The notes beneath the pieces are model-generated. The model saw only the letters and a list, made by a program, of their open reading frames with translations. It was not told the origin of the DNA and ran no database searches. From positions 121,976,937 to 122,040,936 of the forward strand of contig NC_134462.1 in the NCBI RefSeq assembly GCF_047948215.1: a stretch of DNA of 64,000 nt, written 5' to 3'. The position numbers were made by a program, and so were the translations under genes. Below are positions 1 to 11,900 of this stretch, piece by piece. The stretch is from Lycorma delicatula. Its lineage: Eukaryota > Arthropoda > Insecta > Hemiptera > Fulgoridae. Every line of letters starts with the position of its first letter. Positions within the stretch are counted from its first letter, which is position 1.

Positions 1-2850
1 GATAATGGGGAACCTTAACATTGTATGACTTTTTGTTTCAGCCAAATCATTAAAATTTTTTAGATTTGTCATGACTGTATTTTACATGTTCAAGCAGTTC
101 TACTTTTAAACTGTTTTCTCCAAAGTGGTTTTTTTTTTATCGCAGCCATAAAGCAATTTCTTGTTTGCTCTATGAACTGTTTGGAATATTTTCCAGTTTT
201 GCACTATGGTATGGACCATTTTCCATTACAACAATACTATTTTCGGGTATGATATTTTACTATACTATTTTTTTTTGGTATGCGTGCGCATACCAAAAAA
301 AGTACTGAAACACAGAACTACAATTAAAAGAAAATAAAAATATTCAGTATGGAATAAGAGAATTTATACTGCAATTTTGAGGCTGGTGATGTTTGTTTAT
401 AAACACTCGGTAATTACAACAGCTCTGCGCATACATTAGTGTGCTATATATACACGCAATACCACACTCGCAGTTTGTTTATTTCTTATCTCCTTCTTAG
501 AACGAACAGAGAATAAATAATCAAAAACTTTTGTGCCATATTGTCAGTAACAATAAAAAAATTGATTTTTTTCACACATTATAAACAGCTTTTTTTTTAT
601 TTTGAGAAGCAAATTTTAGTAAGATTCTTAATCAGGAAATTATCTACAATACTAATCCCCCCTTATCCTAACCCAATTTATACCAGTTCTTAACTTAATG
701 ACTGAAAAGATCTAATATGATTTCAAAAGAGCCTTTTGGGCCCCATTAACATAAAATGAGAAACCAACTGTCTATTAAAACATATTATAAATAATTGCTC
801 CTGTTTAAACCTGACTAAATTAACTAATTTCAATGATTATTTTTTCTGAGGAGAAAGTTCCTCTGATAGATCAATTCATTGTACGTTTTTACGAAACAAA
901 ATGTTGATGATATTTTAAACATAAAAAAATAATACATTTCTTCAAACAGTTGATTTAACAATTTTTTAATTGTTTTTCCTTGTTTTAATATTTTTTTAAT
1001 TAAAAAAATATCCATATTTTAAACAGTTCACTTTATAGTTGTCTCAACATTGTTTACAGTATTTTTGTCATGACTGATGTGTCTCTATGTTTCACATTTC
1101 TGGCAAATGGCTTTTTTAATGCCAAATTTGTTGTCTGCCTTTCCGTATTTCATATGTTAAATAAAAATAAAACAAAGGACTTTGCAAAAATACAAAAATA
1201 ATAAAACCTTAAGATAAAAGACTGGCAAAAAAAATGTTCAATTCTTTAAATTTTGAAGCGGTATCAAATTACATTAGTAAATCGTTAGGTTTGAAGTCAG
1301 CACAGATAACAAAATCAAAATATAAAGAAGAACTGAAAAGTGTAATTTTGTTTTAGGAAAGTTTTATTTTATTTTTATTTTATAGAAATTTTTTAATTTC
1401 TACTTAAAGTTTATTTATTTTGACAGAAAGTTTTTCTGATAGACCTACAATAAGTTTCTTCTCCCACATAACTGATATGGAACATTTTTTTAAAAAATAA
1501 CATTGTTTTTATGTTTTGAAGATTGTTTTGTTCATCTCATCACTGCTTAATGCAGGACTATTGTATAAAGTGACATGTAGCCTGATTTCATTCTGATATA
1601 TAAATTATTTTCATGTGAAACTTAATACAATCAGATGGAAAGTTTGTTTGCCCTACTTACAAAGAATAGACTTTTGTCTATCAATTTTTCTATATGAATA
1701 TGTTTATTTATTAATGCAGCAACACCCAAAACAGTTGCTGATAAATTGTAATTTTTTAGCGTATCAAAGATTTCATGCCTGACTAGCTGGTACCTTAGGA
1801 AGAAAGGCAGAAACCTTCACTCTGCTATGGAAGCCAGCAAGAAAGTTATAATACTGAATCCCACATTCCAGAAATCCATAGCTTACTAGGCCAGAGAGCT
1901 GTAATTGATAAAGCCTCTCAACATCATTCTCTACATTTTTTTTGTCATATGGGCAGCAATTTCTACAGGTCTAACAATATATTTTTGGCAATTTTTTTTT
2001 TCAAATTTTAAACAAAAACAAAAAACCAAATAAAACTGACTGAAAAACCCACCAAAAATTAAAACAATGTTTTAAAAAAAGAATTTAAATTACCATTTTT
2101 TAAAGTTGTTCTCAAAATAAATTATCCATTTTTAATTTTAATTATCACGTTTTAAAGTCTTTTATTCTGTTACAATGTTTATTTGAAATTCCCAACTTAT
2201 TTTCTAGTTTTTTTTATATTATCCGATCCCTAGATTCTGTTAACAATTCCATAAAGATATTAATAAATCAGTATTGAAGTATATAACACAATTACCATAA
2301 TTAAAATTCTCTCCAATAAAAACCACAGTGCTGGTTTCTTTGCAATATGTGCTCACATTTTTATTATGAATGAAGTGCAAGAACGATTCATTTGTTTGAA
2401 GGATTTATACTGCTTACAAACAATTTATCTAAAAATTATATCTGTGTTTTGGGGATAAAAAAGGAAAACACTGGGGTTAGAGTTGTGTTAAAAAATCACA
2501 ACTCAAGTAACAGCTAAAATATTCAAGATGTTGAAGCTATTCATTGTAAAAGTTTTTGTTGCTGTTAGTACACTAAGTTCATGAAAATTATTTAGTCACA
2601 ATTAGCAAAAACATTTAACAAAATCATGGGTAATGAAACATAAACCATGTAACTAACATTTTCGCAGCAGTCCATAGGCCTGCTTTTTTTCTAGTATTAT
2701 ATAAAAAGCCATACTCTAGTTTTTCATGAGAATAAAATGGATGAAGCTTTCTTTATCTGAAAAAAATAAAAACTATGGCTACTCATTAAACAAGGTTTCA
2801 GCTTTATTATATAATTGCTTAATTAATCAAATTTATTTGTATTGTTTTAG
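1..2850. other. Left flank / presumed intron of ABCH gene 1; no gene recognised
   Basis: AT-rich sequence with stops in all frames. The ABCH exons encoding the nucleotide-binding domain, the first helix and the extracellular loop of gene 1 should lie upstream of position 2851. I looked for the exon that normally precedes the one at 2851 and found no convincing candidate here, so those exons are probably left of the window or too short for me to see. The only clear structure is a perfect hairpin at 270-301. Confidence 0.5.
270..301. repeat. Perfect 15-bp hairpin
   Basis: Arms 270-284 and 287-301 are perfect reverse complements around a 2-nt centre, built on the core ggtatgcg/cgcatacc. The short T and A runs at the outside belong to the arms. 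No flanking gene or transposon explains it. It is one of several perfect short hairpins in the window. Confidence 0.85.
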
Positions 2851-2921
2851 TTTGAAGACCCAGTTTATGGCACAAGAAATCCACTTTTTTCTCAATATCA
2901 GGCTCCAATTATGGTAACAAA
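2851..2921 (+). CDS. ABCH gene 1, exon a (pre-TM2 segment)
   Basis: The acceptor ttgttttag precedes 2851 and the donor gtaagt follows 2921. It encodes a segment starting FEDPVYG, the hallmark just before helix 2 of ABCH transporters, and ends after two bases of a codon (phase 2). The next exon supplies the missing base as an Asn codon. Confidence 0.8.
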
Positions 2922-5900
2922 GTAAGTTTATTAATAAAAATAAAAAACTAAATCACAAAACACTTACACAAACTTGTAAAACCCAAGAAATATCTTGTAC
3001 ATACGCTTAATAGTTAACAGAATATTAAGAAGCATTTAAACTGAGAGGCATCCTAATCTCCAGTGCAAAAATTTGGTGTAATATACATTTCAAATGGTGA
3101 AAGCTAAATTATTGATCAGTATCTTGATTCTTTAAAATGAATGATCTGTTTTTTATCTTGGGCAAAAATATTCTCCCATCAGTCCTAAATAAGAAGATAA
3201 ACTTCACTCTTTTATAACTTCATGGTTTTGCTTGACACCAGGAATGTATCAGGAAGTGGCATATGGAAACTGAATAATATGAAAAGTAAGATAAGTGAGG
3301 ATGCCAACAGTTGAAGTCAAATTTAATGAACTGGTTTCCATAAACAAATTACTAAAGTTAAAGAATAAGAATGATACATTAGTTTCAAAATATGGATTTA
3401 GCAATGATTAGTAATGTATGACCGTACTGGTAAATCGCACCAGCATTTTAAAAGTTGATACACTTCAAATGTTGATACTTTGAACCTCAACAATGGTTTA
3501 TTGGTTTGCTTGGCACTTCTCCTGCCACCACCCTACTTGGTCGCCATAAAGCATAAGACCGAATATCTGTGCCAAAAACAGCTACTGAGCCTCGAAACAG
3601 TTTAGCAATCAGCCTCCTAACTAGTTTCTACAGCTAACCTAAAAGCATGAGTGGAATAAGCTTGGTACCATACACAGCGTGTCCCACCACCCAATTGTCA
3701 TATATCACTATAATGGGTAGGCACACCCAGTCAACTACTAAAGCATATACGACTGCCAATAATTAAATTTATCTCATCAAAGACAGCAATTCGCTGCCAC
3801 GCCTAGGCCACTGAATGCCAGCAAGTACCTGTCTGCCATTAAAGCACTTGGAGCCGTAATCTGGCTGGTAGCCAGCCATATCTCTCTGTTAGCTTCCTAC
3901 AGCAGCATGGCAGGAGTCTTTTCCCATAGGTAAATTACTGATGTCAGTTGAACAAACAACTGCATCAACAAACTCCCACACGGTCCAACGATGCGGCTCT
4001 CGCTTCACTGACTCGCCGCTTGTAAGTGGACAATTTTCCCCTTGACCTCTAAGTTACAGGTTAGACTGAGTTCTAGCCCCCCCAAGAGCTACGCTCGGTC
4101 TTCCAGCTGCGGTCGTGAGTTACTGCGAACTAACAGGCGAAAGCCTGGGCCGTGACCCATTCCGGGAATGTAGTCCCAAAAATCTATCGAATACCAGGTT
4201 CCACAGCAAGGGACCAAGAACGGACTCCTGCGGGCTTCCCCTGGTGACAGACTTTTCCACAACTAGATGCACATCCTTAAACGTGCCGTGTGATCAGACA
4301 AGTAGTCATGTACTACAGCCTGCAAGGCTACGGGAACATTGCGGCGTTCCAACTTATAGTGGACAGAACTCCGGAAATGCTGCCTCAATGTCAATAAAAA
4401 TTGCCAAAACATGTTTACATTCAGCGCCTTCCACCTCAGAAAAAGCATTTAAGATTCAATCTTTGGTGCCAACCCCTTTTATGATGCCACACTGGCCTCC
4501 ATTCAGAAGTGAGTTCATATCGATGTCTTCCCAGATCCGTTCCACAACCTGCCTTTCAAATAACTTGCCGATATCCAGGAAGGAGCTGATGGGTCGATAA
4601 CTGCTAATCTCACTCGGATCCTTTCCTGATTTAAAGAGTACCCTCATCAAAGCAAACCCAGCTTAGGCATCTCGAGAACAGCCTGCCAAGCGCCTCATTT
4701 ATGACAAGCAGCAAATGATAGAAAGGATCCGGATGAAGTTGGTCAATCCCCGGTGCCTTTCTCAGTGCTCTTCGAGAAACCACTCGGTCTATATCTATGG
4801 GTCTCACAGTCCATACACCAGGGAATGGTGTCTCACCCGCCCTAACGCCGACTTCTGCTTCATCTTCCAGAGAATCTGGAAACAGGGTATCGAGGAACTC
4901 CTGGTAAGCCGCCGCAGATGTTAAATTGTGGTCACAACCACCAAACCCGCATCGAACACTGGCAGCATGTGCAATGGCTTTGCACGTGGAGGTTTTGAAC
5001 CTCAACATATTGAAGTACTTCAGTCTGGGTATGTTAGTTTATATACTTTACGAGCATTATATTTTTTGTCTATTTACTCAATTATTCTATGGGCATTCAT
5101 GAATAATAAATCCCATTCAAGATATGTAACTACTTAACAGCATAGTAAAAAATCACACAAGGGTATCAGCAAACTCATGGGGTATGCACAAACCTACAGA
5201 AATAACAAAAGTTAAAAGGTATAACAATAAGTATTATTCACCTTGACAAAATATTGTATTTAATTCAAATATTTTCTATATTTTTCAGTTTTTCATTCTA
5301 CTTACCAATGCTGGTAACTATCACGTATATAATTCATGAGAAATCAAGTGGTTTTCTACAAAGAAGCATTGCCTCAGGTAAAATTTTCAGTTCATAAATT
5401 ATGAAAATAAAATCAATTAAAGAAAAATATTTTTAATACAGTCTATTCCGGTTTATTGTGACACAACGGAACCGGAGATTTTGGCCCGATTAAACAAATT
5501 CATAAATTGTAGCGTATACGATACTGTACTGCATTCTTGTAATGCAGAATCTGTAATTCTTGTAATTGTGTGTAACACACACATTCTACATGCAAGTTCT
5601 ACCGATATTCACAAGAGGTACGGTGTACTGCAGTCGCAAAAATTTAATGCAAAAACCGAATTCTAGATCACTTAATGTAGTTCAAAATACCTGTTCATTT
5701 AGCCTACTGTTAAAAATATGTACTGTACTGTTTAAATAGGCTGTTTAAATGATGTAGTGACGAAACTAACTGAAAGGAAATGACCGATCGTTATTTTATA
5801 GTCCCTTCAGATCTAAAAATATAATTAAACATTTTTTGTATTAAACGTTTAAATAAAATAGGCAGCCATGCATACATAACATACATAAAAAGTCTTACCT

Positions 5901-8900
5901 GTTCATTTTCTTTGAAAAAATTCATCCGACCCGCACTGCCGTTTTCGTTTTAATGAGGTACGGTCAACAAAATTTTCACTTTCAACTCCAATTGAGGACT
6001 GCCATCATTTCCTTCTGCATAAAAAAAAAAAATCGCTTAAGTCTTGAATCGTACCTTGTATTTCTGGTTCATCTTTATCCGTTGTGCTGCATGTGGGCTG
6101 GAGTTTTTATACAATAGCAACATCACATTCTTAATTATGTATATATTTAATATTTTCATCCAACTGGCAAATTCTTGATAATTTTCAAATCGCTGCAGCG
6201 ATGTGTTACCTGCATATGCTCTGGCTCTTTTTCTGGGTTAGAAAAACCACGATGAAAAAACAATTTTTTATTGTCGTTTTACTTACTTTTCCTCCCCAAC
6301 TTTCGGCTACGAATGAATTGCTTGCAACAAATTTCTTCTACTTCTACAAGAATATGGCTCACCGATTTGCATCAGTAAATAGACTGCATATTTTTTTATA
6401 ATTCACATGTCCAATGGTTGGATGTGGCTCGTGGTAAATTCATCCAACTGGCAAATTCTTGATAATTTTCAAATCGCTGCAGCGATGTGTTACCTGCATA
6501 TGCTCTGGCTCTTTTTCTGGGTTAGAAAAACCACGATGAAAAAACAATTTTTTATTGTCGTTTTACTTACTTTTCCTCCCCAACTTTCGGCTACGAATGA
6601 ATTGCTTGCAACAAATTTCTTCTACTTCTACAAGAATATGGCTCACCGATTTGCATCAGTAAATAGACTGCATATTTTTTTATAATTCACATGTCCAATG
6701 GTTGGATGTGGCTCGTGGTATTGGGCGGTAAAAATTCAATTAGTAATGTTTTTTAAACAATTTGGTCACGGATGAACAGCACAATTGTTAATTAGTAGTA
6801 TGATTTTTCTTAATTTTTTGCAACTCGACATCCCAATTGCTAAGCCATTCTGAAAAGATTGCACTCATTATACTAGCATTTTTATTAAAAACGTAATGAA
6901 CCGGCAAACTGTCCATTTTAAACCACTTAAAACAACAAGGCTTGGCAGCCTTCCCGATTGCGACGAGTTTTCGTTTGTCACTTCCTGACATACTACCACA
7001 ACAAAGCACGTTCTACAGAATTTTTGGATCCAGGCAACAGTTCGTGTTTGTAGCACAAGGGCCCTTCCGGTGCAACACGATAACACAGTCCCATTTCGTC
7101 GGCAGAAAAATTCTGGAGAATTTCAGGGAGTTTGATAGATTTCCATGAAGCATCACTTTCTGTATCAGCACTCGATTTTTCACCACGAGCCTTCTTGTAT
7201 TTTATCTGATTTCTCGTTTTCCATCGAGATAACCAGCCTTCCGTCGCTTTAAATTCGTTATGAATAAAAGGTTTAGCAAAATCTTCTTCTGCCTTGACTT
7301 TATGCATTGAATCACTGACACTAACATATTGCGGAGTTACAATGGAGAACCATTCGTTCAGAGCCTACTCAACAAACGGGTCCTTTCCATCACGTTAACT
7401 TTTCTGAGATGTTCTGTGATCTTTTAAAGCCCATTCTCGGCGTATTTTATATTCTTTAAGCACGATACGAGCTATCGTACTTTTCAGTTAAACAGTTAGT
7501 TTCGATAGTTTACGATATCTTAAGTTCGGTGGATACGTTTTTATTTTGTCAAGATGCTTTATTCGTTTACCCGATGTCATATAGTTACGCATTTTAACTC
7601 GCAATTTTAATTAACCGTTAACAGGTAGATTAACAACAACAATTTACACAGTTTAAAAACGGTGATACAGGCTACGCATAAAAATGTTAACAAAATGTGT
7701 GAAACAACTGGAAATAAAAAAAATAAAAAACTATGACAGCAGATAAAAAACCGGATAGTAAAAAAACTGTTACAGAAGCCTACATCCTTTGTTGGCGAAA
7801 TTAAGTTATTCGCATTCTTTAAATAAAAAAACTAAAGACAAGCGAAGCTGGAAATACGTAAGTACACGATACGAAACGCAAGTAACAACCAACAATAAAT
7901 TGCAAAGAGCAAGTGCTTAGTAAAACAGCCATTACATCGCGGATGATGTCGTGTGCAACGACAAACTCCTTTATTGTTATGATTAATTATGTTTGTTAGT
8001 ACGATTAACGTTTGATAGATTATTTTGTTATGATTAATGGACTGAAGCGTCGTTACTGCAGTTTATCTGTTGAATGCTAACTGCCTCTATCCCGCACCGT
8101 TATCTAGCCACATAATTCTCAGAACCACAATTTGTTATTCGATTTTAAAAAGAAATATACGTCGAATACTGGCCCGAATACGCGGCATTATGGACCAAAT
8201 AAACGAAATACTTATCGGTATAAAATCTCTTTTTTTTTCTTTAAAGAACTATCCCAAAAACGGGCAGCCCCAGTTGATCAGTGAACCAATTATCCGGAAT
8301 CAACTGTAGATTTATTTTACTTACCATCTTGTGTCAAACAATAAAAACAATTCTTTCTGCCTTTAAATTATTTAAAAGTTATCTTAATATAACATACTAT
8401 CTACTTTTAATACGTTTAATTTCATTTCAAGACAAATATTTTTTCGCCTACCACGATTACATAAAAATTTGAAATCGGAAAACAACCTTTTCAGCAGTTT
8501 ATTTCCAATCGATGGAGAATAAGCGTAGTGTTTAACGTAAATTAAAAAAAAACTAGAAATGATTCAAGATAAACTGTCATGCATTTTTAAATAAATATTT
8601 TATACTTAATTATATTTTTTAAACATTAATTTTTAACTGTTTTTATTTTACATAAAATCACATAACGAAAAGAGATTGATTTATACGACACGTGAAACTT
8701 TCTTGACTCAAAGTATTTAACCTGTTTCTTGCTGTAAAGTATTTGCTGTTCTTGCAGGAACTAGTAACATTTCTAGATCACCAGACCAAGAAGTATTGTT
8801 AATTAGAACCAAACAGAACGACAGCTGCAAAAGCAACAGTGTTAAAATAAAATTAATCTGACTAAGCGATCAAATTCATCTCAAATTGTCAATCTTACAA

Positions 8901-11900
8901 GCAGAAAGTGAATTACAACACTGTGGCACTATGACATATTTTTGTAACGAAAAATGAATTTATAGCGTTTTTCGAAACCTACGAATATTGTACTTAATTA
9001 GAATGTAGCCAAGTGAATACGGGTTATAACTCATAACTTTTAAAGATCCTGAATAAGTAAAGCTGAATCAGATATAACACATTTTTTAATTACCTTTTAT
9101 TTTTCTTAAATTATCTATTGCTAAATCATTATACGAAAACATTGCTATAATAGTTACACACTAAATGAAAATTACATTTACCAGTATTCAAAGCAGACAC
9201 TCTTAGCATCCTAATCCTTTTTCTTATTTATCATACCTTTATTTTTTTGCATTTTTTTACAGAGTGCTATTGTCTGAAATATTACAGGTGTTGAAAATCA
9301 CAATCGATTATTGTGTTTTCATAATTATGAAGTAAAACTTGTCAAATAAACAGGCTGAAGTTTTATCATCTTCACTCTTCCGTGAAGCGGATGGCTTAAT
9401 AACACAAATTGATATTTCCAAATGCCACCCAATACTTGGGATAGGTGATGTTCCTTTATGAACCCTGATCCTTTGTTGACTGGCCTTTAATTTTGAGACC
9501 GTAATGTACGCTGCGCCCGTCTGGGGCTCATCGTTTACAATTCTAATTTTATAGGGACATTCTTTTACGAGCCCAGCGTCTTCTATTGCTAGCTGTTCGT
9601 CGGCGGCTACAGAACTGTCTTACGAGAGGCAGTAACTGTGATCGCTGGCATAAAACCCCTGGACATTCGTAGCTCTGTACAAATACAGAACGTAGCTAAG
9701 AGATATATTTCTACGAAGGGAGGAGCCTTCCTATGTCAGGGTTTATGCGTGAGATTGAATACCAAGGTTTTGGTTCTTGGCAAGCTAGGAGGAACGATTC
9801 TTCTACCGGTCGATATACGCATGGTATTTTTCCCAATGTCAGAGAGTTGCGAGCGATTAGCCGGGTTTCCCCCGATTAGCATATTACTCAATTCCTTTCG
9901 GGACATGGTGCTTTTAGGGATAGTTTGGGTAGGTTTAGGTTGGCTGACTTCGGCTTGTGTCCGGACTGTAGGGTCGATGACACTGTGGACCGTGTCCTGT
10001 ATGTCTGTCCCCAGTACAAAGCTGAAGATACCAGAGTCGTAAGGGAAATTGAGAGAGTTAACTCCTTTGATCTGCGGGTCAACTGGAGGACTCGCAGAGA
10101 CTGGGCAATTGTTGCTGGCTTCGCTTCCTCGCCCTGCGCAGGACGGCCAAAGGGATCTAGTAGGTAATAGAGTAGGAACCTGGGTGGCTAGTGTCCACCT
10201 AGACATTTGACTGGCCGAAGGTAGGCGCTTTGGCAGCGAGCCACGGTTAGTTAGATAAGAGATGTGAATTTTTAAGCTGTAGGCGGAACAGCGACAGCAC
10301 TGCCGATGGGCACGGGATGCCATGAGGTGTAGCGGCGTTTTGACGATGGTTTATAGTGGTGAATGTCATGCGGAACTCTGCAATGAAGCTGAGTGGGAGT
10401 AGGCGATCACTCCGCCTCTCCCTGATAGACCAGACCGGAGTCCGTAACTAACCTAAGTCAGGGGTTTATTTAAAACGAAAGCTGAGTTTCACTAAGGGAA
10501 CTAGGGCTAAATTTCGTTGTTGCGATCAACATGTTTGTTGGTATGTTGTGTTGTTTTTGCCTCGAACTACGAGACGTTCACGAAATTGGCTCAAAATAAG
10601 TAGAACTAGGCACGGAGTTGCGTTTCCGCGAGCTCGGTTAGCTAGTTCAGAGGGTGACGATGTAGTACATTCAAGATGTCCGGACAAGGCCTACAGCGAA
10701 GGCAGTAAACTGAGTTATTAAATCACCGATGCAAATGCCTCGGTAGACATTTACATCGGTGGCATCCCAACGAGGCCAGGCTTATTACTATGAGATGTAA
10801 AAAGTAAGAGGGCGACAGACGACTCCCGTTAAAGCCCAACAGGGCAAGGGACAGGGAGCGGGGTGTGTAGCAACCGGAATGTCACTAGGCGAGTGTCTTC
10901 CCCTACGGGGTTGGGATGGCCTTTAATTTCTGAAGAAAAAAACAATTGTTATTCTACAATACAACTAAACTCGTCGATGCAAAATTGTTAATAACGTTTG
11001 GTTGTTTCCATCCAGTATAAATCGTGCTGATCTCAAGACAATTTGTACATACAAATGATGTAGCCATCCTCTATTTGTAGGGGGCCTCAAAGTTGTCTTC
11101 TGAGAGGAATTATTTGGCTCACGCCGGGTTCTTCAATAGTTTTTACTTTTCACAGACCTTCTTTTACTTTCCTGCCTATTGCTGTAGCAGACCTATAGCT
11201 AGAGAAGGTAAAGTACGGTAATCGGTCAATTTGGGCATGTGCGGTTTTCCCAGTATCTTTACGTTTTGATAAATAAGGAGCCCATAAAACCAGATGGAAA
11301 TTTTCAGGATCTTCGTATCTACATGTGTGTGTTCAGGGTATTGGTCTCTAAATCACCTTATATCTTCAGAACTACTTGACTAATTTTAACCAAACTTGGT
11401 CAGTTTACTGTAAAATTGAGTTGAAAATTTAATTGCCATTAAATTTTCAACTCAAAGATCAAAGGGGTGAGGTTGTACAGTAAGGTCACCCTCAGTATCT
11501 CAAGATTTCACCTAATCAAGGTTTTATTTTTCTTAGGCGCATTTGTTAACAATTAAAAAAAACAATATAAAATAATACATACCACAATGAGCGCCAGTGT
11601 AGCACTGACATACAGCTGCTGTAGTCATCTTTCTTTCTTTTTCTGTTTAGTCTCCGGCACAAACTTTTAATTCTATGGATTCTTTTTTAGAGCACATTCC
11701 ATTATTTCCATGCTGAGAATGCAAGGATCTGTAGTCGGTCCAACGTGGGGCAGCTGCCTGTGGAACAGTTGAAGGAATCTGCTTGTCTTCCATCAGTAGC
11801 ACAATAAGCTAATGGCCAAAACTAGAGTAACACTACGTTTTCCAGTCTCTCCTAAAAATAAAAAAAATACTGTAATGTGCAGGACAAAGGTGAATTATCA

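Larger units (their letters stand above)
5439..8306 (-). mobile_element. Tigger/pogo-like DNA transposon relic with TA target sites
   Basis: The left end 5439-5458 and the reverse complement of the right end 8287-8306 share 16 of 20 bases (cagt..attccgg...), both flanked by TA, as expected for pogo/Tigger. The minus strand encodes broken transposase from an ATG at 7580: a helix-turn-helix N-terminus, the segment N-E-F-K-A-T-E-G-W-L-S-R-W-K (7220-7270), F-S-A-D-E-M-G-L-C-Y with the first catalytic Asp, M-S-G-S-D-K-R-K-L (about 6970) and, downstream, F-L-P-P-N-T-T-S-H-I-Q-P-L-D. Several frameshifts and stops separate them. An internal 284-bp tandem duplication is annotated separately. Confidence 0.85.

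Noticed and set aside
42..105. A possible gene 1 exon after the acceptor tttgtttcag at the left edge.
   Set aside because: The open stretch has no family-like motif and no donor before the stop.
4115..4600. The longest plus-strand ORF in the left part (161 codons).
   Set aside because: It is the shadow of LINE A reverse-transcriptase sequence on the opposite strand.
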